Under the pieces are notes generated by a model, which worked only from the letters and a program-made list of their open reading frames with translations, had not been told where the DNA came from and did no database searches. From Zygaena filipendulae (lineage: Eukaryota; Arthropoda; Insecta; Lepidoptera; Zygaenidae): DNA of 64,000 bases. Shown here piece by piece: positions 47,096-59,260 of the stretch; position 1 is the first letter of the stretch; the number at the start of each line of letters is the position of its first letter. The position numbers and the translations under genes were made by a program. Location of the stretch: NCBI GenBank assembly GCA_907165275.2, contig OU015669.1, positions 6,842,501 through 6,906,500 of the forward strand, written 5' to 3'.

Positions 47096-47649
47096 TGGGT
47101 TACAGGGTAAGTCGACTTATTTCCTTAAAGAGCTTGTAGTTTCCATCATTTCTGACTGATATTTATTACTATTAGTAATAAAAATTATTTTATTTTATTT
47201 TCATATTTATCTTGTTTTCTGACCCAAATGATAAAGATGCATAAGTACCATTATTTTTTATTACCTGGAATCATCATCATCAATTTTTTTCTAAGATTTC
47301 TAATAATACCCTATGCTTGTTAAACCTTGTTGGATAGCTAATAAAACGTAGATATCTTTAAGCACTTCAGCAGCATAACTGTCATAGATTTTTTTAAAAA
47401 TATTTCGGAAAGTAAAAAATACTTTTTATGAATTTATTTCATTTTGCAATTATCAATCTTCTACTACGACCTAGTCGGTTTAGTCAACTGCAATTTTAGT
47501 GTTGCGAATAATAAAGCAACTTATCTACAACACAAAAATGACGAACACAATTAATTTAGAGGATAAACACGCTAAATAAATAGGCCAATAGACAAAAATT
47601 CTGCTATAAAAAAAAAATATCTCTAAAGTCCAATATCCTGAAAACGGAA
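47096..47649. other. AT-rich DNA, no gene seen
   Basis: Nothing recognised. Confidence 0.4.
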
Positions 47650-47825
47650 ATAGCTGTGCCCCGCGGTTTCACCCGCGGTAATTTCGAAGTTCCCGCGGGA
47701 ATTCCGGGATAAAAAGTACCCTATGTCCTTCTCTATACCCCTGACAACGATCATGCCAAATTTCATCCAAATCCGTTCAGCCGTTTTTGCGTTTTTGAGT
47801 AAACGTATGCGAGGATAAGACAGTA
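47650..47825 (-). mobile_element. Lep1-like Helitron with altered last bases
   Basis: The terminator reads GGTGAAACCGCGG, GGCACAG then CTAT, not CTAG (from 47650). The body AAGTACCCTATGTCCTTC and AAATCCGTTCAGCCGTTTTT is well preserved, and the plain body shows what the 7239-7670 copy looks like without its palindrome. Confidence 0.75.
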
Positions 47826-48744
47826 CTAAGCGACAACGAAGAGGCTCGTTTCAAGTTTAAATAAATAAAAACGTAAACGTTCTCTTAATTTTCGAATGAA
47901 ATGATTGCTTTTTAGGTTTTTGATAAAAAAATTAAGTGATTTATTTTTTATTTAAAGACGAAACAACTCTCCTGTGAAACTTATTGTCACCTTTTTTTCA
48001 TAACCTCTTAAAGACGTTAAAAAGGTTCACTTTACGAGTGTTAAATACAAGTTGCAATCATAACTTCTCCTAGTATGGCAATGAAAAGTTTGTGTTATAC
48101 ATCCATAAACGGCAAACAGTGCAAAATAATAAGTACAAGTTATAAAAGTTAAGTGAAGTCTTGTTTTACGATAAAAAAATGTGAAATCATTTGTAAACAA
48201 AACTGTACAAAACTTATTTGAAACTCGTTTTTTTTCTTCGTTTCGCTTCATTTTAAATAAGTAGGTAGAGGTCTAGTTTTTATCTCCGAGATAATTTAGA
48301 TACCACTATTTATCGTGTCTATACATTAAATAAAATAAAAAAGTTTGTTGGGGACCATAATAATTTTTTTAAATCCATAAAAACGATTTCTATTTTATTT
48401 TCTGTGTTTTTGTATGTTTGTACCTACGTGACTCAACGCAACACAAATTCTAAACGAATTTGAACTGAGTTTTTTCAGTTACCTTGCTTTTACAGTTTAA
48501 ATTGAAACTTAGATTTTGTACCATCGAAAAACAAACCATGGTTCACGGGAAGAGAAGATAAAATACAATTTAAATTTGAAAGTTAAAGTCCCTTTCGATA
48601 ATAACAACTCACACAAGATTTCTTCGTGGAAACCAAGCAAACGTGGCATATACTACATATATTATACGAATACTATTGTATATATAGTATAATACATACT
48701 TAAAGAGATAGAAAAGTGAAACCATAATTCACTCAATTTCCACT
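47826..48744. other. AT-rich DNA, no gene seen
   Basis: The minus frame at 48027-48251 has no recognisable domain. Confidence 0.4.
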
Positions 48745-48830
48745 ACCAATAGGAATCGAATCCGGAACATCTTTTTTAGTGGAGAGGCATGGTGACCACT
48801 GCGCTAATCCGGTCGTCGAACAGTCAAAGC
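48745..48830 (-). mobile_element. tRNA-derived SINE head with A and B boxes
   Basis: On the minus strand, an A box TAGCGCAGTGG (48806-48796) and a B box GATTCGATTCC (48762-48752) are separated as in tRNA genes. The text between (TCACCATGCCTCTCCACT) does not fold into a full tRNA cloverleaf, so this is a SINE promoter head rather than a tRNA gene. The body beyond it is not recognised. Confidence 0.65.
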
Positions 48831-49238
48831 TGCTCTCTCGAAACTTAATTGCTATCGACCGTACCTACATCGAAGTTATTTTGTAATATTCTCTTTTTTA
48901 GTTTCTGTGTGGCTTCCCATTATAATTGCATTACTCGTCTTGATTGATATCACGATAGGCGATGAAGTTCTATTGAAGGGCCCATTGCTCTACAGCGATG
49001 TTAAAATAAAGCACTTATAGGATTTTCACTTTTATACCGTCCGTCGACGCCAGCTATAAGAAATGTTTCGAAAGCATACTCACTCAGTCGTTGCTTGTTC
49101 GGTGGTCATCAATTTTATTGATTGTGATTTAGTGAACATTTGATGAAATCGAAAGCAATCAAATATTGCTCCCGGTCACGCTAAATGCCTTTTACGGGAT
49201 TTTGAATTTCTTTATGGTTGTTTTAGCTTCTTTTAAAT
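48831..49238. other. Unique DNA, no supported gene
   Basis: CTCAGTCGTT at 49084-49093 resembles an initiator, but no downstream element sits at the right distance. Confidence 0.4.
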
Positions 49239-49473
49239 CAGTGGTGCGCAAACTTTCTTCATGACAGGCCAAAAAGTTTATGAAATTTTGGATGATGGTC
49301 ATAATTAAAGAAAAAAATGCATTTCGTATTGAAATCTTACGCGACTAAACTAGTCTAGCTGGCTTCTTTACCTATGCATGACCGTCAAAATTTAATTAGT
49401 TACTATAAATTTCGAAGGACCGCCGCCAGCCGGATTAATAAGTTGGCCCGCGGTCCCTACTTTGCTCACACTG
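49239..49473. mobile_element. hAT-type MITE
   Basis: The left end CAGTGGTGCGCAAACTTTCT is mirrored by the inverse of CTACTTTGCTCACACTG. CAGTG..GCAAA ends are typical of hAT elements. The 8-bp flanks TTTTAAAT (49231-49238) and GTTTAAAG (49474-49481) share the core TTTAAA, a plausible decayed 8-bp target duplication. No transposase. Confidence 0.65.
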
Positions 49474-50068
49474 GTTTAAAGTTTAGTTTTAAGTTGTAAA
49501 GGTGAGATTATCATACAAACTTTCTAATAGGTAGTACAAAAATAAAAAGAATTCTAGCTTCAATTGCCGTTTTAATCCAAATTTTGGTCTGCGTCAGTCA
49601 GTTTCTTCCTACTTAAAACGCTATAGGTAATTCTCTTAAGCCAAGACAACTGTTGACCCGACCGACCTATTTGCATCATCGGCGAGGGAACAGCGTGATA
49701 TTTAGAACTAGGCGTTAATCTGATCGTTTGCAAACCTTTACAGTGACCGGGTCTTGCAATATAGTCTAAGCTCAAGTTGGACTTATTATCTGAAAATATC
49801 CTATTTTATTTCTGTACGCTTGTCAGAAAATGTATTTTTCATTACTCATACTCGGAAAGTAGGTCTGAAGTTGCCTGAGAAGCGGGTTGAAAGTAACCCT
49901 TTTCAGCCCTAGGGAGAATCGCTTTCAACTGACAACTGTCAAATTATTAAAAAAAAACTAGATCTATTTTCACATTACTATTGAACCATGTTTCAACTTT
50001 CTATACAGCCAGCGCGATGTAAAATTGAAATAACGTAAAGTTTAAGTAGGTATTAATTAAAATAAAAT
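49474..50068. other. Unique DNA, no gene seen
   Basis: GGGTTGAAAGTAACCCTTTT and CAGCCCTAGGG near 49884-49914 echo the CTTTCACCCCTAGG arm at about 50392, perhaps a related repeat arm. Confidence 0.35.
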
Positions 50069-50289
50069 TCACTCACTTTTTCTTAAGCTAATTCCTATTT
50101 ATATTTTTTATTTTCTTTAATTAATACTTAATAATTAAAGAAAATATTTTTTTTAGGTTGCCACAATGTAAATAAAAAATACTGGCTGAATAGCTAGCCG
50201 GCCAAAGAAAAAGAAATAGGTGGGAAAGTGTCAAGCGACTATCCTATCTTCACTCATTTTTTCTTTAGCTAATTCCTATTTTTATTTTG
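50069..50289. repeat. Direct repeat pair spaced about 183 bp
   Basis: CACTCACTTTTTCTTAAGCT, continuing AATTCCTATTTATATTTT (50069-50106), recurs as CACTCATTTTTTCTTTAGCT, continuing AATTCCTATTTTTATTTT (50252-50289). Between them lies an AATTAAAGAAAA inverted pair. Confidence 0.7.
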
Positions 50290-50321
50290 ACTTTCCTTGC
50301 ATTCGTAATGAAAAGCACAGT

Positions 50322-50413
50322 GTTATCCTCGGGAGAAAGACTTATTTAGTCCCTCGATCTATTGGCGCCCTCGCTACGCTCGGGTAAGTTACTTTCACCC
50401 CTAGGATAACAAT
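50322..50413. mobile_element. Small palindromic element, GTTATCCT ends
   Basis: GTGTTATCCTCGGGAGAAAG at the left matches the inverse of CTTTCACCCCTAGGATAACA at the right with few changes. The centre contains GCCCTCGCTACGCTCGGG. Probably a MITE or foldback of 92 bp. Confidence 0.5.
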
Positions 50414-51669
50414 GTACTATTATCCCTTTTCTACTCTTTAAAATTAACGTTGAGACTAAGAATTTAGAACCTTTTTATTATCCTCAAAAACAAATAAGCA
50501 TCTTAGTATGAACCAAAGTCGATATCCGCGTCGGCCATTCGCTTGATTCTTTTAAACTATAAGAAACGCAGTGGATATATTCTCTTTGGTATAACATAAT
50601 GCAGTTTTCACTAACATTCACAGAATTTAAAGCACATTGCAGGCGTGATAGTGGCGCATTAACACTTCTCCCTTGCGTTTAATCGCAAATGTTATTTGTC
50701 ATTTGTAGACGTTGGAAATTATGTGATTGTGGCGTAAATTGAGAAGTAAGAGATTGTGGGAAGACGAGGCAACAATGACTCGTTTAATATACACAGCACA
50801 AGCGGCTCTTTGCCGCGCTCAGTTATAATAGAGCAATCATAGAAAATTATCGCTTCATAAAAAGAATTTCTCTAAACTTTTCGTCGGAAAAAAAGAAATA
50901 CAAGTTATAATTAAGCTTGCTTAGCATTAAGCTGTCGTTTTTTTGCAATGCTATTTATAACTAGGTAAGATTTATATGAATAATTTGAGAGAGATTAAGT
51001 AAATAAAATTTCACAAACTTTTGTAAATTCAAAAATTGGCCTCGTTTTAAACCATGGACTAAAAAAATCTTATTACAAAACTTATATATCAATGTCGTTG
51101 GTCATATTTTATCGACATACATATGGATAAAATTCCCATCCTTGAAGTTAAATATTATACCATTGTATCGATTTAATTCTTGTCCGTCATTTGTGTGGCA
51201 GAAGACTACATAATATGCATGTTTAGTCAACAATGTCTTACAGAATGTCGACGTGTGACGTGAAAATATGAATCATTCACTTAAGATTCCTTGAAATTGT
51301 CCAACACTTCTAACTGCACGTGCTTGGTATGCGCGATTGTCAATCTTATGTATTCGAGAATTTACATGTACGGTGTTTTAAAATTTAAGTTATTTCAATT
51401 ATAACATTATTGTTTCAGGTAAGAAATCGTCCGTAAGAGCAGAAAAGAAAATACAGTGAAAAATTAAATGAAATAACTTAATTGTTACCCACAAGCATGA
51501 GTTATTGCAACTTAACACTACTTATAAATATGAGGCTACAATAGGCGACCTTATCACTAATAAGTGATCTCTACCAGGCTACCCAAGATTAGAGGAGGCA
51601 AATTAGACCTAGAACTAAGTGGGTGGCATAAGCAAATACATGTATGCAGGAAGGTATTCATATAATCTA
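50414..51669. other. AT-rich DNA, no gene seen
   Basis: Nothing recognised apart from short poly-A stretches. Confidence 0.45.
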
Positions 51670-51785
51670 GTATCTACTTTAATGTTATATTTTATATGTA
51701 TATATATTTTATATGTAATTATATGTATACATATAAAATATATAATATACAAATACCATATAACATACATACATATGCATGGACT
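51670..51785. repeat. TATATG / CATATA palindromic low-complexity tract
   Basis: Interleaved TTATATGTATATATA and TATGTATACATATAAAATAT blocks followed by ACATACATACATATGCATGG; strongly self-complementary. Confidence 0.8.
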
Positions 51786-51884
51786 AGTAAAAATGAAAAA
51801 CCTATATAACCTATATTAAATTTAAAACATGGTGCGATCGATTAGGAAGTCGATTCTGAGCTAACTACTTAGTTTTTATGTAAT

Positions 51885-52019
51885 TCATTAACACGTTGGA
51901 ACGATTTTGACGGGACTGTCACTGTTAACTAGATGATGTTATAAGAAGTAAATTAGGCTGCTTTGGATTTCCTGGGGCATTCCGAAACTCACGCGGGTGA
52001 AACCGCGGTGTACGGCTAG
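51885..52019 (+). mobile_element. Lep1-like Helitron, 3' half
   Basis: The body TTGGAACGATTTTGACGGGA, then ATGTTATAAGAAGTAAATTA, leads to the terminator CGCGGGTGAAACCGCGG, TGTACGG and CTAG at 52016-52019, followed by T. Same subfamily as 19665-19797. Confidence 0.75.
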
Positions 52020-52247
52020 TGTAAAATAAAACTCGATTGCATATTTTTATATGCCAAATTCTTTTGTGACAAAAAGTTTGACCTTCGCATACAAGCCATT
52101 TTAGTGATGTAATGTTGTCTTGAGATGCTACCTCCGCTCAATCGAGTTAGGTAATCGATAGTCTGTAAAAACTATCGAGTAGTAGTGCTTTAAGAAATTG
52201 ACTACAGTAAAGTAACATAACGAGCTAAATAATAGAGTTGTTTCTTA

Positions 52248-52448
52248 CCGCCGCACTCAGAGTCGACTTTAATGATTACTTAGTTAAGTATAGATTTTTA
52301 AAACAAAACTGCCGCAATCAGACAAGTTTAATAAATTAAATGCCAATTAACATTAATTTACTGAACGTCTCTGATTGCGGCAGTTTGGTTTTAAAAATGT
52401 ATACTTAACTAAGTATCATTAAAGTTGACTTGACTCTGAGTGCGGCGG
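52248..52448. mobile_element. MITE family A, copy 2, loop-deleted
   Basis: Same TIRs as 9873-10109, with TTA duplicated at 52245-52247 and 52449-52451. It is about 36 bp shorter because the central loop between AATAAATTAA and ATGCCAATTAAC is missing. Confidence 0.87.
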
Positions 52449-52451
52449 TTA

Positions 52452-54713
52452 AACGATTGTTGTAGATCCAGTGCCGATTTAATAAAGACTTTTAGATTTT
52501 ATTATAATAATTATGTATACGTATTTCTTTGGTTTTTAGAATACAACCACTAACCAATGATATCATAAGACGTATTAAAAGAAGATTCTAACTCTACTAC
52601 TACCAAATTTGTTTCTAAAAATGCGAGTAACAAATTTGAACACAGTACCTATAACTATGTCCAAATTTGGTACGGTACGCAAACACTTATATCTTTTCAA
52701 GTTTAAAACTACAATTCAATATAAAGGTCTTTATTTTTCAATGTCAAATCGGCTTTCTAATTATCAGCATGACAGCACTATACAGGTTCCCACAGGTTAT
52801 AACAATTAGAAGAGTTAATTTTTCACGGAAAGTGCATTAAAGCCATTGAATGGGTTACTTATAAAATTAGATCACGACTTTTAAAGTTTTTGTTTAATTA
52901 TTAAAACTTATAATCTACATAAGTACGAGCAGTCGTTGTCCTTTACCTACAATGAATTCATCCCGTGAATACTTAATTTCTTTGAACAAAAATTCTATGT
53001 AATATTAATTAGAATATAATTTTTTTTCATCGCAATCGGGAATTTTAACCGGAATTAACAATTTGTTACTGAAAGCGTAAGGCACTATAGTGACGCTGGC
53101 GTACTTTTAAGTTTCAAGCACTACGGATGGTAAAATTGAATTAAAAAAATTGGCTATTTATTCTATTCGTTAAGTTTTATACAGAACTAATACCTATTTG
53201 AGGGCAGATGAGAAAGATACCGTGGGAATCCATGGCGGGCAACTTGATATTCACAAAACGTTTTCTTACATGGACGGTTCGAAATTGCAAGATAGCGCAC
53301 CTTTGAAATTTCAAATATTCATTTGTATTCCAATGTTTCGTTCGGTAACGGTTACAATAAGTAGGCAAAGCACTAGTCCATAATGGTTTTTGAACGGACC
53401 TCGGTACGTAATTACATTATCTGTTTTGTCTATGCCACGGTGCTGTGCTGTTTCGGTTGATTTGTTCCTTATTGTTGTAGGCTCATTGGTAATGAGTATC
53501 AATGTAAATGCCCCCTTCGATAGTCTATTGTATGGCATTGCCTGTCACTAACTGTCGTTTGTGAGTAACTTTCACGAAGATGTTTCCGAATGTGTGTGTG
53601 CACGTGTAAAACAAAATTGTGTTGCAATTAGCATGAAGCTTAATAAAGTAACAAAGAGAACATGAAACTCGCACTTCGCATCAGAAACTGTTCCAACATC
53701 CACTAGGTACATCTGTACTACATACTTATAATATCATTGCATATCTATATTTCAACTGTACCTCATGTTATTTGGAACTACCCCCTTTACAGGGTGGAAT
53801 CGTTGAGTTTGTCCAAAGGATTATCAATTTTATAGATATTGCAAAACTTACGGATTTAGGTATTTAGAATCTTTTAATGCATGAACATTGAAAAAATATC
53901 GCCATGTGAACACAGTGAGTTTTTTTGCGACTTTCATACATTTACGGAGAACATATAAGAAGTATTAACGTATACTACACTCAAACTAAAGAATAAGGTG
54001 GAGTTTTAATTAAATGTAGGCACATCATCCATATTGTAAGAACTTATCGTTTTGTTTTGTTGCCCCACTTGAATCAGAGTGATGCGAGTGGTTTCTCAAG
54101 AGCGGTTTCCATAGTTCTCTTTTTACACTCGTCACATGAAAAACTGTCTACTTGAGGGCAGGAGTTTAGGACTTACATTTTCTTCTTTCTTTAGACGCCT
54201 TCTGGTTTAGATTGTCTCTTGATATTAGTTTTGCTGAGGTTACACGTTAAATGACTTCCTGGGAGCAATTCTCCATCGTTGGTTCTTAGTTCTACTTTCA
54301 CCAAACTTTCATCTAAGTAATCCAGATATCCAGATTAAAGCAGTCGTTAATCCTCTGATAGTGATAGAGAGCTGTCGCACCATGAAGACAGAAGCGGTCA
54401 TTATAAGATGTTTGATACGTTGCAAGTCATGCAATATAAGCTGGCTTTTGTAACGAAATGCAATCTAATATCGTATACAAAACAAGTGTATGCAAAAACT
54501 AAGAGTCATGTTTGGTGTCGTGTGTCATTTCAAAGCGGCGCAAGCGCATCCGACGAATGACAAAGGACATCCGACACCATTGACACAGTCAGCTTAGAAA
54601 GGGATGCTCCGTCTATATCATACATCTAACGGAGCATTTGGAGCGGAAATCTCTAGATCATATGCATCTAGCATTGCATCTTTTGAGACAGTGCTAAATG
54701 ACTCATTATAATA
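52452..54713. other. AT-rich DNA, no supported gene
   Basis: The frames at 53177-53538 overlap on both strands without a recognisable domain. GGTAGTTCCAAAT-like words near 53770 are not part of a known repeat. Confidence 0.4.
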
Positions 54714-54715
54714 TA

Positions 54716-55224
54716 CACACCGGCAGAATTAGCGGAACATAAAAAGGCAGGGTATAGAAATAATTACGTATATATATTAAAACAAATAATAATTAGACGT
54801 GAAGTAATAAATTAATATACATCTTTTAACACTTTAAAAGTTTGTAATTAAATTATTAAATTTTATTTAAAATAATAGTAAAAAAAACACTTTTTCTCTA
54901 ATTTGTGGGCACACAAATAATGTTGCAAATTAAAGATTACTGTGATTTTAACACTAAATAAATGAACGATTAATAACGTGTGTTTCCCCTTCGTGATTTA
55001 ACTTTTATTTGCAACATTGTCTGTGTTCTCACAAACTACAGATTTTTTTAATTTTTTTTTATTTTGATAATTTTTAATAAAATTTAACTAAAAACTTCTT
55101 AAAGTCGATGTTAAAAGATGTATATTAGTTTATTACTTCATGCCTGATAATAATTTGTTTTAATATATATACGTAATTATTTCTATACTCTGCCTTTTTA
55201 TGTTCCGCTAATTCTGCCGGTGTG
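54716..55224. mobile_element. MITE family D with TIRs over 100 bp
   Basis: The left terminus CACACCGGCAGAATTAGCGG, then AACATAAAAAGGCAGGGTAT, is mirrored at the right end with one or two changes, and the complementarity continues through AGAAATAATTACGTATATAT and beyond ATACATCTTTTAACA. TA flanks both sides (54714-54715, 55225-55226). 509 bp with no ORF. TA flanks suggest Tc1/mariner-type mobilisation. Confidence 0.85.
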
Positions 55225-55297
55225 TATATAATCTCGAGACCAGTTTTGTGTTTGTTAGTTATCTAGATATACATAATAAAATATCAGTGACGTTTAC

Positions 55298-55802
55298 ATG
55301 TTTCACGTATTTTATACTTCTGTTCTTTTGTCCTTTGCATGCGTACCGGTTCTGTATGCTCTTGGCATTCTTTTGGAGAATTGCATAATTTTCTGGTTTA
55401 CGATCTTTCTCTGTTTGATTGTCGAAAACTTTTATGCATTAGTTATATATTTGAGGACAGTAGTAGCATGTTACGTTATAGTCGGTGTAAAGTACTTTTT
55501 CTTTCAGGTTAGTTGAAACTATATCTGTCGTGCGTCTTGTTTCTCTTATCATTCATTACGACTATTGGGAACGATATGGTAGCGGTCAGTTCATATTGTT
55601 TTATTACGAAACATTTGCGGTCAGCATTGTGATTCATACATCCTTGGCTATAGCGACCACGAATCCACTATACGTACTCATGTGCGTTTTAGCATATAAT
55701 GTAGTTTACTCATGCGAACTATACGACGCATTGCAACTGCAGTTATTTATACGCAAAAATGTACCAAAGCTTTTAAACGATTACCTAGGTAGTACTGAGT
55801 AG
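55298..55802 (+). CDS. Possible small multi-span membrane protein, frame broken
   Basis: I do not recognise a family. One frame opens at ATG 55298 and stops at 55516 (72 codons). A second, shifted by one base, is open from 55491 to 55802. Together they predict about four hydrophobic segments (around SVLLSFACVPVLYALGILL, IIFWFTIFLCLIV, TVVACYVIVGV and the segment ending YVLMCVLAYNVVY) and a polar tail with LRKNV-like residues before LLNDYLGSTE. Two readings join them. One is an 82-bp intron (55508-55589; donor CAG then GTTAGT, acceptor GGTCAG, phase 0 on both sides), although the acceptor lacks a pyrimidine tract. The other is a one-base indel in the T run at 55496-55500. T-rich DNA often yields hydrophobic frames by chance, so this remains weak. 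It starts 74 bp after a MITE. Confidence 0.25.
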
Positions 55803-56079
55803 ACAATTCTCTAACTTTTTTACCTTTAACTTTCGCGTAGTATATCCTGCCAGTGTCACGTGATCGCGCTCATGTTAGTAACCGCCTTATGTTTAAAACA
55901 AAGCGTATATGTACAGTTTGTGAACGCTCGTTTGGATTTTGTTTGATGTGAAGACCGAATATTATTTTTGCTTACCATGAACAACATTCAGACCAAGCCT
56001 TAGGTACGTTTAATTTTTTTTTTAAAGATATCGCAATAAGATGCTTTACAGCTTGTTATGAATCCGAGTATATTAATAT
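55803..56079. other. Unique DNA, no gene seen
   Basis: Nothing recognised; CACGTG at 55858-55863. Confidence 0.4.
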
Positions 56080-56395
56080 GGATGTGGACTACTTTTGAAA
56101 ATTAAAATTCTAATTAGTCCGTCAGTTAGAAAAAAAAATAGACACGTATTTTTTGCTTTTTCAAATAAATTAAAATATACAGAGATAAAGCACATTAAAG
56201 TTTAGGGTGAGGGGGTCGTGAAGTCACTAACCGCTAAAACCGCCATACAAACTGTCAGAATAGTGACGTCACGCGAAATTTCAACTCAATATATCGCCGT
56301 TATTTTTTGATTACGTAAAAAAAGAAAAAATACGTGTCCAATATTTTTTAATAATCTATAAGACGGACTAAAAAAAAAAATTAGTCAACATGCCC
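56080..56395. mobile_element. MITE family C, copy 3
   Basis: Left GGATGTGGACTACTTTTGAA, then TTAGTCCGTCAGTTAG; centre TAGTGACGTCACGCGAAATT; right TTAGTCAACATGCCC. Same plan as 15805-16130 and 29164-29510. Confidence 0.8.
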
Positions 56396-57492
56396 ATTAC
56401 TCTATTTAGATAGGCAACATCATGTTACAACAAAATACATTACTTTAAAGTAATTAGTGCAGATTTAATATAAATCGTTTATATTGTTTAACTGAACGTT
56501 TAGCTTTACTATCCACAATTAATTATTGTGTAATTAACTAACGAAGTTCGTAAAAAAATATTGTTTATGGTCGTCGAGGTGCATATCTCCACCGCCCACA
56601 ACACCATTCCGTGTGCAGTAACGGCCAACGGGTGATTGTTATTAATAAATACATATATAAAAATATGCACGTGTGTTATGTAATGTTATTTCATGGCATA
56701 ATCAAGTTTATTGTTATTACTATCACACGATTACTTGTGGATGTACGACTGTACGTGTTGGGTAACGTTTTTGAGCTATTTGAATCGATAGGCGGATTTT
56801 ATTTAATTTATAACTTCAGACACAATTCAAGAAACAACGTTTAAAACCTATTCACTGTGAGTTAACACGCAAAAAACAAAACCCACCTCTATTACATCCT
56901 GTAATAAGTCTACTCACATTATATTCCTTTAAATAAAAACCAAAAAATCAATCCCATCAAAACATAAATGTGAAAGTGGAAGCCAAGTTCAGTATTAAGC
57001 TTATGCTTAGTTGTCGACTTCGCCGACAAAAGAATTGATATCTATCTATAAATAGGTGCCAAGTTCTGTAGATAATCCTGAAATATATTCAAAGGAGCAT
57101 ACAACTTAGCTAGTTTTCAAACACAAGTCATCTTATATTTGGCTAAAAACTAAATAAGCCGTCCTCGAGTTTTGCGCTTAGCAACACATATTTTAGCCAT
57201 TAATTTTTATTGATATTGATGTCATGTATACCTAGTCAGTATTGCTAACATTATTGTAATAGGAATTCACTTCCAATTTTAGCTTCAAAATAATAATTCG
57301 GTTGTTAAACTTGATTTACATAAAATAGTAATTCCGAAGCAACAAAACTTATTTTATATTCGTCAGGTGTCGCTTCTCCTCGGCATTCGTCGCGCAAATC
57401 TTTGTTCAAGATACGTACGATACGAATCGCTTATAAAAATCTTTGGTTGTGAAATTAAGAACCTTGAATGGTGTAGGTATTTAATTAGACAA
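56396..57492. other. AT-rich DNA, weak hydrophobic frame
   Basis: A 77-codon frame at 56611-56844 (GTG start only) is rich in I, V and Y and could be chance. Its upstream sequence (CCACCGCCCACAACACCATT, then CCGTGTGCAG) resembles a splice acceptor, but joining it to the frame at 55.8 kb gives a stop. Confidence 0.35.
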
Positions 57493-57634
57493 TCCTTACT
57501 ATAAAATGCGAATGTAAGTTAGTTTGTTAGGTACTCTTTCATTAAATTTTGGTCAGGGGTACAGAAAATTACATAGGGTGTTTTTGTCCCGGAATTCCCG
57601 CGAGAACTCCGAAATTTACGTGGGTGAAACCGCC
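57493..57634 (+). mobile_element. Lep1-like Helitron lacking its last bases
   Basis: It starts TCCTTACTATAAAATGCGAA, like the family 5' terminus, and runs to CCCGCGAGAACTCCGAAATT and GGGTGAAACCGCC, where it breaks off before CTAG. Confidence 0.65.
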
Positions 57635-57665
57635 TATTCGTCAAATGAGTGTTGAATATAATATA

Positions 57666-57880
57666 CTAGCTGCCCCCGCGGTTTCACCCGCGCTAATTTC
57701 GGAGTTCCCACGGGAATTCCAGGATAAAATATAGATATAAACCTTCCTCTTCAACCACTCTATCTATTGGTGAAAACCACATGTAAATCTGTTACGTAGT
57801 TTTAAAGATCTAAGCATACATAGGGATTAGGGACGTATAGTGGGAAGTGACTTGGTTTTATACTCTGTTGTGATTCAACA
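57666..57880 (-). mobile_element. Lep1-like Helitron, tail-to-tail with previous
   Basis: CTAG at 57666-57669, hairpin GCGGTTTCACCCGC, then ATAAACCTTCCTCTTCAACC, TCTATTGGTGAAAACCACAT and GTGGGAAGTGACTTGGTTTT, the inverse of the body seen at 3575-3750. Confidence 0.75.
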
Positions 57881-59125
57881 ATTATTGCAGATGTTATCTG
57901 CATTATTATCTCTAATAGTCTCATAAGAGTCACTTTTTATTAAAATTGTATTTTAAGTATAGATTTACATTTGTTGCTCATTATACTACCTGTTCTACAA
58001 ATGTGTAACATGTTTCATGGCATTGTCTTTGAGCATAGTTAGGTACTACTTTACTGGGTCATGTTTAGATACTAGTAGGTTCAAGTGTGACTGCTTTTTC
58101 ATGTGCATTTTCCGGTCACTGACCCGCCATTTAAAAAAAATACTTTTCAAGTCATTCACACGGTTCTAAACTGGGCATTGTCGGCAAAACATACTATTGT
58201 ATGTGCAGGATTAGATTAAGATGAATGTGTTTGTTGACTTTTTATTAGCCTTGTAAGAGTAGCTTGTATGTTTTACCGTTTTATTTATACCACTAGATAT
58301 TTTTTAAAGGCTTGTAGAACATAATCAAAAGGACTTTTTAAGGAAGGTTTTAAGCTTATTTCAAAAATTAATCACAAATAATAAGTCGGCACAGATTCCA
58401 AAAGCCGAATGAAATGTGTTTTGGAATCGACGATCGAATCGAGTAACGCAGCAGGCAGAAGCTATATTCCAGGCACAAAGCCAAAAACAAAAACATAGTT
58501 AAACTCATTTAAAAAACTTACCGTATACTGTTTATCATTAAGCCGATTAATATTACTTTAAACCCAAAGCCACCCCCGTGTTTAAAACACACCATCGCGT
58601 GTCTAAAATCATTCGTAATTCGTAGTTGAAAGTCGCTGCCGGTTTTCGGGGCTTTGACCCCTTTATTTGACAAAATTAACATAAAATCTTTGATTACCTC
58701 TATTGTGTGGAGCAGAGAGTAAAATTTAAAGAGTGGTCAATAATTATTCCCCGTCAAAAGTGCAAGTTCTTTGTGTAATCTTTTTATTAGAACGGAGTTC
58801 TTCATCGCCCGGTACGGATGGGAGTAAAAATTCATTTCCCGTCACGACTCACGGCGTCATAGGTGCGCCATAGAAGTTGCGCGCTTATTGGTTAATGGTT
58901 TTTGGAACGATTATTATTGGTTGCTTAGCTTGCTGCTCTCATTGTCAGTTAGAAGGCGCAAAAATTACGCGCCCACCAATTGTTCTTACGCGTTTTTTTG
59001 TTAATAGGTTAGTCGTTTGACCATAGCTCAAGTGATTTTGTGACGGTGTGGTGGAAGATTGTTTCACATGATCTATCTGGCAAAGTCTAACCTGGAATGG
59101 GAATAGCTATAGGTTATTATAGAGT
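57881..59125. other. Unique DNA, no gene seen
   Basis: The stretch at 58840-58990 is somewhat GC-richer (GCGCGC, GGCGCAAAAATTACGCGCCC) but shows no frame or repeat. Confidence 0.4.
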
Positions 59126-59260
59126 CTAGTTGTAACCCGCGGTTTCACCCGCGTGTTTTTTCGGATTCTTTTAGGAATTTCCGGATGAAAAGTGTACTAT
59201 CACTTAGTCCTATACTAAATTCCTATACTAAAAGTAATAGTCCTTACCATACCGAAGATT
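59126..59260 (-). mobile_element. Lep1-like 3' fragment
   Basis: CTAG at 59126-59129, then GTAACCCGCGGTTTCACCCG, GGAATTTCCGGATGAAAAGT and a short TCCTATACTAAA duplication. Confidence 0.6.

Noticed and set aside
48745..48830. Possible tRNA gene on the minus strand
   Set aside because: A and B boxes are present but acceptor and anticodon stems do not form; better explained as a SINE head.
49084..49110. Second candidate promoter (CTCAGTCGTT)
   Set aside because: No downstream element at +28, no TATA at a proper distance, no donor nearby.
56611..56844. 77-codon hydrophobic frame as a further exon of the 55.3-kb candidate
   Set aside because: Joining through the available donor near 55.79 kb and the acceptor near 56.62 kb gives the wrong phase and an immediate stop.
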